Assembly (NCBI GenBank): GCA_038202885.1 | Contig: JBBREP010000076.1 | Coordinates: 1-17,002 of the forward strand | Length of the DNA: 17,002 nt | Origin: JBBREP01 sp038202885 | Lineage (GTDB): Bacteria; Actinomycetota; Acidimicrobiia; IMCC26256; PALSA-610 | Direction: 5' to 3' | Notes under the pieces: model-generated | Seen by the model: the letters and a program-made list of their open reading frames with translations, nothing else | What the model was told of the DNA's origin: nothing | Database searches by the model: none | Translations under genes and position numbers: made by a program | Shown: in pieces, positions 13,486 to 17,002 of the stretch | How the letters are laid out: every line of letters begins with the position of its first letter | Position numbering within the stretch: position 1 is the first letter of the stretch

Positions 13486-14307
13486 ATGGACGCGCTCAGC
13501 TTCTTCGGCCTCGAACGTCTCGCCTCGGGTCGCTGGCACATGCCCGTCGTGCGCGGCCTCATTTCTGGCACGGGAGCGTTGTTCGGCGGCGCGGGTCTCG
13601 GCGCCGCGATCGAGGTGGCCGAGCAAGAAAGTTCCCGTCCCGTCGTCTGGGCCACCGCGCAATACCTCAACTACGCGCCCGAGGGCCACGAACTCGAACT
13701 CGACGTCGACGAGGTCGTGCGGGGCCGCCAGACGAGCCAGATCCGAGTGATCGCGCGCAGCGACGGTCGCGAAATCCTCACCGTCCTCGGCGCATTCGGC
13801 GATCGGCCGGTGCCGCTCGAGGGCCAGTGGACGGCGATGCCCAACGTGCCGGCACCCACCGAGTGCGAACTGCGACCGATGATGGACCACCACGAAGGCA
13901 CGATCTCATCGCGCATGGAGATGCGCCTCGCCGACGCGCGCCCGTTCACCGACCTGCCGGGCGAACCCGGCGACGGTAACTCCGCGCTGTGGGTGCGTTT
14001 CCCGGGGCTGTCGGAACTAAAGGCGTCGGGCCTCGCCATCGTCGGCGACTTCGTGCCCTTCGGCATCGGCCAAGCACTCGGCATGCGCGCTGGTGGCAAC
14101 AGCCTCGACAACACGTTGCGCGTGGCGCAGCTCACCGAATGCGACTGGATCCTCGCCGACATCCGCGTCGACGCCGTGCAGCACGGGTTCGGCCACGGGC
14201 TCGTACACCTGTGGTCGGAAGACGGCGTGTTGCTCGGCACCGCGAGCCAGTCCACGATGGTGCGTCAGTGGAAGGACGCGCCCCCTGCAGCCGAGGAGCT
14301 CAAATGA
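13486..14307 (+). CDS. TesB-like acyl-CoA thioesterase (double hotdog)
   Basis: This 273-residue protein fits acyl-CoA thioesterase II. The N-terminal hotdog contains GGAGLGAAIEVAEQ followed by WATAQYLNYAPEGHELELDV and a second-strand segment with LTVLGAFGDRP. The C-terminal half contains SLDNTLRVAQ, ECDWILADIRVDAVQHGFGH and LHLWSEDGVLLGTASQSTMVRQW, the arrangement of the TesB C-terminal hotdog (SLDH...W...H...G...G...DG.L.A...Q). The family hydrolyses medium- and long-chain acyl-CoAs in the cytosol. Its stop overlaps the ATG of the following LLM oxidoreductase as ATGA, so the two proteins are made together and probably act on the same metabolites. The start is set by the TAACCT box and the beginning of conserved sequence. 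Confidence 0.85.
   Translation: MDALSFFGLERLASGRWHMPVVRGLISGTGALFGGAGLGAAIEVAEQESSRPVVWATAQYLNYAPEGHELELDVDEVVRGRQTSQIRVIARSDGREILTVLGAFGDRPVPLEGQWTAMPNVPAPTECELRPMMDHHEGTISSRMEMRLADARPFTDLPGEPGDGNSALWVRFPGLSELKASGLAIVGDFVPFGIGQALGMRAGGNSLDNTLRVAQLTECDWILADIRVDAVQHGFGHGLVHLWSEDGVLLGTASQSTMVRQWKDAPPAAEELK
14294..14298 (+). promoter_or_regulatory. Ribosome binding site inside the end of the TesB-like gene
   Basis: AGGAG, 5 nt before the ATG at 14304, lies within the last codons of the thioesterase gene. It supports coupled internal initiation of the oxidoreductase. Confidence 0.6.
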
Positions 14308-15287
14308 ACGCAACCACCGCCACACCGGCACCGAGGCGCCACGGCATCACCGTTCCGCTCGACGGGATCTCGCTCGCGCAACATCGCGAGGTCTTTCGCG
14401 AGCTCGTCGACCTCGGCTTCACCGACGTGTGGTCCGCCGAATCCGGCGCGGCCGATGCGTTCACACCACTGGTGCTCGCGGCAGCTTGGGCACCAGAGCT
14501 GCGGCTCGGGACCGCGATCATCCCGGCGTATACCCGAGGCGCGATGACTCTGGCGTCACAGGTCGCGTCGTTGTGCAGCGCGAATCCCGGCCACTTCGCG
14601 GTCGGCATCGGGAGCTCGTCGAACATCATCGTCGAGCGTTGGAACGGCATGGTGTTCGACAAGCCCTACCAGCGCGTGCGCGACACGTTGCGGTTCCTGC
14701 GCGTCGCGCTGACGAATCAAAAGGTCACCGAGCAATACGAGACCTTTTCGGTACAGGGCTTCACGCTGGGGCTTCCCGTCACCGAACAGCCTCCGATCCT
14801 CGTCGCCGCGCTGCGTCCGGGGATGTTGAAACTCGCGGGCGTCGAGGGCGACGGCGCGATCATCAACTGGTTGTCGGCCGAAGATGTCCGCACCGTCGCG
14901 CCGATTGTCGGCGCTGGCAAGGAGATCGTCGCGCGAATCTTCGTGCTGCCGACCGAGGACCGCGACCTCGTCAACTACGTGGGTCGCCGCGCCATCGCGC
15001 AATACCTCAACGTGCCCGTCTACGCGGCGTTCCATGAGTGGCTCGGCCGCGGTGAGATGCTCGCGCCGATGTGGGAGGCATGGAAGGCGGGTGACCGCAA
15101 GGCGGCTACCGACGCCATTCCCGAGTCACTCGTCGACGAACTCGTCGTGTGGGGCCCGCCGGCCCGCATCAGCGAGCACATCGAGCGCTATTGCGCGAAC
15201 GGCGTCACGACTCCGGCGCCGGCCATCCTCGGCAATGCCGAACAGGCCATGGCGACCGCCCGCGCGATCGCACCCGCGCTGCGCTGA
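14304..15287 (+). CDS. LLM-class oxidoreductase, probably F420-dependent
   Basis: This 327-residue luciferase-like TIM-barrel protein opens with GITVPLDG and then HREVFRELVDLGFTDVWSAE. It continues with RLGTAIIPAYTRGAMTLASQ and FAVGIGSSSNIIVERWNG, the typical phosphate/cofactor-binding region of LLM proteins, and ends with VVWGPPARISEHIERYCANG. In actinobacteria such proteins mostly use F420 rather than FMN and reduce or oxidise alcohols, enones or other substrates. The ATG overlaps the thioesterase stop. The pairing suggests a redox step on an acyl or lipid substrate followed or preceded by thioester hydrolysis. The cofactor choice is inferred from the taxon, not from residues I can prove. 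Confidence 0.92.
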   Translation: MNATTATPAPRRHGITVPLDGISLAQHREVFRELVDLGFTDVWSAESGAADAFTPLVLAAAWAPELRLGTAIIPAYTRGAMTLASQVASLCSANPGHFAVGIGSSSNIIVERWNGMVFDKPYQRVRDTLRFLRVALTNQKVTEQYETFSVQGFTLGLPVTEQPPILVAALRPGMLKLAGVEGDGAIINWLSAEDVRTVAPIVGAGKEIVARIFVLPTEDRDLVNYVGRRAIAQYLNVPVYAAFHEWLGRGEMLAPMWEAWKAGDRKAATDAIPESLVDELVVWGPPARISEHIERYCANGVTTPAPAILGNAEQAMATARAIAPALR

Positions 15288-15314
15288 GCCCCACTGAGCT
15301 GCAAGCGTCGCGAC

Positions 15315-16088
15315 TTACGCGGCGACGGTGCTGCGGGGCTTGATGTCGGCGTGGCGCACAGTCGCGAGCTTCGTGGCGACGAGCGTGCGGATCAACCACC
15401 AGCCGGGATCAAGCTCACCCTTGTGAAGCGAGAAACGCGCCGATGTCGCGACCGCGTGATGGTTGTTGTGGAACCCTTCGCCGCCGGTGATGAAGGCCAG
15501 CGTCTGGAGGTTCGTCGCCGAGTTGTCGTACGGGCGCCGTCCGACGCGATGTCCGACTGCATTTACCGCGCCCGACAGCATCACGTACATCAACGCGTGG
15601 AGACCCGACGCGAGCAGCCCGACCTGCCACCCGAAACCGACGAGCTCACAGAATCCCACCATGATCGCGATGCCGACTCCGAGGCCCAACAGCGCGTGGT
15701 CGAAGAACAGCGCGTCGAGTCGGTCGGGCGGAAGGTCGCGTCCATACTTCTGCGCGATCAACTCGTCGTTCGCCGCCACCCGATACAGGCCGACGTTGCC
15801 GAGTTGCACTCGCCAAAAACCATGGACTTTCGGTGAGTGCGGATCTTCGACCGTGTCTGTCGCGGCATGGTGTTTACGGTGGATCGCGGCCCACTCCCGC
15901 GGTTTCATGCCGGTGGTGATCCAGATGATGATGCGAAACGCCATCGTCGCCGGACCACGCACGGTGATCGCGCGGTGCGACAAACCCCGGTGCAACCAGA
16001 CCGAGGTGATGTTGATCGTGAGCTGCGTGACCGCGAATCCGAGCGCCGCTGCCAACAGGAACGCGCGGACAAAGCTGGCCAGGCTCAT
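15315..16088 (-). CDS. Membrane fatty acyl-CoA/acyl-lipid desaturase
   Basis: This is a 257-residue di-iron desaturase. The three His boxes are complete: HRGLSH (H33-H38), HRKHH (H70-H74) and HNNHH (H207-H211), with the accessory NAVGH (H180). Hydrophobic pairs flank them (about 8-30, 47-60, 130-150, 155-175). Stearoyl-CoA Delta9-type enzymes of this shape introduce a cis double bond in membrane lipids, using O2 and an electron donor. It is on the short side of the family, mainly at the N-terminus. The ATG at 16088 precedes the first membrane helix and lies 9 nt after a TACGGT box; the frame upstream to 16127 would read through the palindrome. It is divergent from the TetR gene, with a palindrome in the promoter, so it is probably repressed by that regulator. 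Confidence 0.93.
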   Translation of the reverse strand: MSLASFVRAFLLAAALGFAVTQLTINITSVWLHRGLSHRAITVRGPATMAFRIIIWITTGMKPREWAAIHRKHHAATDTVEDPHSPKVHGFWRVQLGNVGLYRVAANDELIAQKYGRDLPPDRLDALFFDHALLGLGVGIAIMVGFCELVGFGWQVGLLASGLHALMYVMLSGAVNAVGHRVGRRPYDNSATNLQTLAFITGGEGFHNNHHAVATSARFSLHKGELDPGWWLIRTLVATKLATVRHADIKPRSTVAA

Positions 16089-16097
16089 GGTGGAAGT

Positions 16098-16103
16098 ACC
16101 GTA
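16098..16103 (-). promoter_or_regulatory. Putative -10 box of the desaturase gene
   Basis: TACGGT on the minus strand, 9 nt before the ATG. The 17-bp spacer upstream of it is almost entirely occupied by the palindrome at 16105-16124, ideal for repression. Confidence 0.5.
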
Positions 16104-16104
16104 G

Positions 16105-16124
16105 CCTACTGACACGTCGGTAGG
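16105..16124. promoter_or_regulatory. 20-bp palindromic operator candidate between desaturase and TetR genes
   Basis: The arms CCTAC-GAC and GTC-GTAGG match around an AC centre, with one mismatched pair at the sixth position from each end. It sits between the -35 and -10 positions of the desaturase promoter and upstream of the TetR gene. It is most likely the binding site of the divergently encoded TetR protein. The sequence differs from the palindrome at 2758-2778. Confidence 0.65.
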
Positions 16125-16153
16125 CATCGCCGCGCCGCGACGAGCTCGGCATC

Positions 16154-16159
16154 TACCGT
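16154..16159 (+). promoter_or_regulatory. Putative -10 box of the TetR gene
   Basis: TACCGT lies 10 nt before the ATG at 16170. It overlaps the alternative GTG start at 16158, which favours the ATG. An AAGGA sequence four bases before the ATG could also serve as a ribosome site. Confidence 0.35.
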
Positions 16160-16169
16160 GAAGGACACC

Positions 16170-16781
16170 ATGGCGGTCTCACCGGCCGGAGTTTCGACGA
16201 GGACACTGATTCTCGAGGTCGCCCGGCGTCAGTTCGCCGAGCATGGCTACGCCGCGACCCGGCTCAACGACATTGCCGACGAGGTCGGTATCCGCAGGCC
16301 CAGCTTGCTCCACCACTTCCCGTCCAAAGAAGCGCTGTACCGCGAGGTCGTGGTCGACAGCTTCGCCGACTGGGTCCAACTCGTCGAGGAAGCCACCGCC
16401 GGACCGCGCGGCGGTTGGCCGCAGGTCGAACGCGTGATGCGCGCCGCGTTTCGGTTCTTCGAGGAGCACCCCGATTTCGTACGCCTCGTGCGGCGCGAGG
16501 CACTCGACGGCGGCCCGATCCTCTCCGAAGAACTCACGATGTTCCTGCGGCCGCTATTCGAACGCGGCGCCGCGTTCCTGCAACACGAGATGGACGAAGG
16601 TCGGCTCCGTCGCTACGACGCGAGTCAGTTCCTGCTCACCGGCTACGGCGCCGTGCTGTCGTACCTCTCCGACGCGCCGCTCATCGCCGGCCTGATCGGT
16701 GGCGACCCCATGGATGCATCAGCGCTCGAACGGCGGCGCGACCACGTGCTGCACGTTCTGCGCAACGCCCTGGAGCCCTAA
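16170..16781 (+). CDS. TetR family transcriptional regulator
   Basis: This 203-residue protein has an N-terminal TetR helix-turn-helix: ILEVARRQFAEHGYAATRLN then DIADEVGIRRPSLLHHFPSK and EALYREV, covering residues 14-60. The C-terminal ligand-binding part is helical with FRFFEEHPDFVRLVRREALD in its first half. The gene is divergent from the desaturase with a palindrome between the two, the standard layout for a self-regulating local repressor. The ligand is probably a fatty acyl-CoA or similar lipid, as inference from the neighbour. The ATG at 16170 is preferred over the GTG at 16158 (four residues longer). Confidence 0.92.
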   Translation: MAVSPAGVSTRTLILEVARRQFAEHGYAATRLNDIADEVGIRRPSLLHHFPSKEALYREVVVDSFADWVQLVEEATAGPRGGWPQVERVMRAAFRFFEEHPDFVRLVRREALDGGPILSEELTMFLRPLFERGAAFLQHEMDEGRLRRYDASQFLLTGYGAVLSYLSDAPLIAGLIGGDPMDASALERRRDHVLHVLRNALEP

Positions 16782-16836
16782 CGCGCTCGCATAGGCTCCG
16801 CGCTCGCCCCACTCTGCGGCCTGAAGGGTTGACCCC

Positions 16837-17002
16837 ATGGATGCCATTCACTGCTCACCAAAGGCGCGCCGCGCGAAACAAGCCCTCGTAGCGCTCGCCG
16901 CGATCGCGTTGTTCGGAGCCTGTAGCTCCAGCAGCACGACGAAAGCGGCCCCCACCACCACCACGGCGTCGGCTTCGGGAACCACCAACCCAGGGAACAC
17001 GA
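16837..17002 (+). CDS. Secreted lipoprotein, N-terminal part only (runs off right edge)
   Basis: From the ATG at 16837, with GAAGGG about 8 nt upstream, 55 codons are visible. The N-terminus is charged (KARRAKQ), then a hydrophobic stretch (16-26), then LFGAC with the lipidated Cys at residue 29. A Ser/Thr/Ala-rich linker follows, as in actinobacterial solute-binding lipoproteins. The functional domain lies outside the window. A transporter substrate-binding protein is likely but unproven. Confidence 0.75.
   Translation, partial: MDAIHCSPKARRAKQALVALAAIALFGACSSSSTTKAAPTTTTASASGTTNPGNT

Noticed and set aside
1..17002. CRISPR array, tRNA, rRNA, tmRNA, RNase P RNA, insertion sequence or phage genes
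   Set aside because: On reading both strands I found no regularly spaced repeats, no tRNA-like cloverleaf or conserved RNA core motifs, and no transposase or integrase motifs.

Overview
The window is a high-GC chromosomal stretch packed with short-spaced genes on both strands. Codon use is strongly GC-biased at third positions. Nudix-winged-helix regulator, DUF3817-like membrane protein, LLM oxidoreductase, cytochrome P450 and double-hotdog thioesterase genes lie side by side, and starts are often preceded by a TANNNT box 6-10 nt away with no ribosome binding site. This is typical of Actinomycetota. An Acidimicrobiia-type environmental actinobacterium is my best guess, but that is inference; no rRNA or tRNA is present to settle it. 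I see no transposase, integrase, CRISPR array or phage gene.

Layout, left to right. (1) 1-2739, minus strand: an amidohydrolase followed by two tandem paralogous double-hotdog thioesterase-like proteins, the second running off the left edge. (2) 2758-2778: a perfect 21-bp palindrome in the divergent promoter region. (3) 2818-4154, plus: an NrtR-type Nudix/winged-helix regulator overlapping by one base an NMN/NaMN adenylyltransferase-like gene, then a small DUF3817-like membrane protein (to 4539). (4) 4536-8065, minus: a small unknown lipoprotein, the GTPase TypA/BipA, and an aminoglycoside-phosphotransferase-fold kinase. (5) 8066-9323: a long hairpin, a conserved-looking hypothetical gene, and a decayed, frameshifted pirin remnant. 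(6) 9324-10547: a cytochrome P450, convergent with a CPBP (CAAX-type) membrane protease-like gene (10568-11374, minus). (7) 11375-11893: about 520 bp without a credible gene but with four inverted repeats. (8) 11894-15287, plus: a type I sulfatase/phosphonate monoester hydrolase, then a TesB-like thioesterase translationally coupled to an LLM-class flavin/F420 oxidoreductase. (9) 15315-16781: a fatty-acyl desaturase divergent from a TetR regulator with a palindrome between them. (10) The start of a secreted lipoprotein at the right edge.

The theme is acyl-CoA and lipid handling (three thioesterases, desaturase, P450, LLM oxidoreductase, amidohydrolase) under local regulators, mixed with housekeeping genes (TypA, NAD-related genes). 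Two regulatory units stand out: the Nudix regulator/21-bp palindrome/amidohydrolase-thioesterase operon, and the TetR/palindrome/desaturase pair. No wholly new multi-gene system is evident; the most useful novelties are regulatory sites, structured noncoding DNA and the pirin pseudogene.
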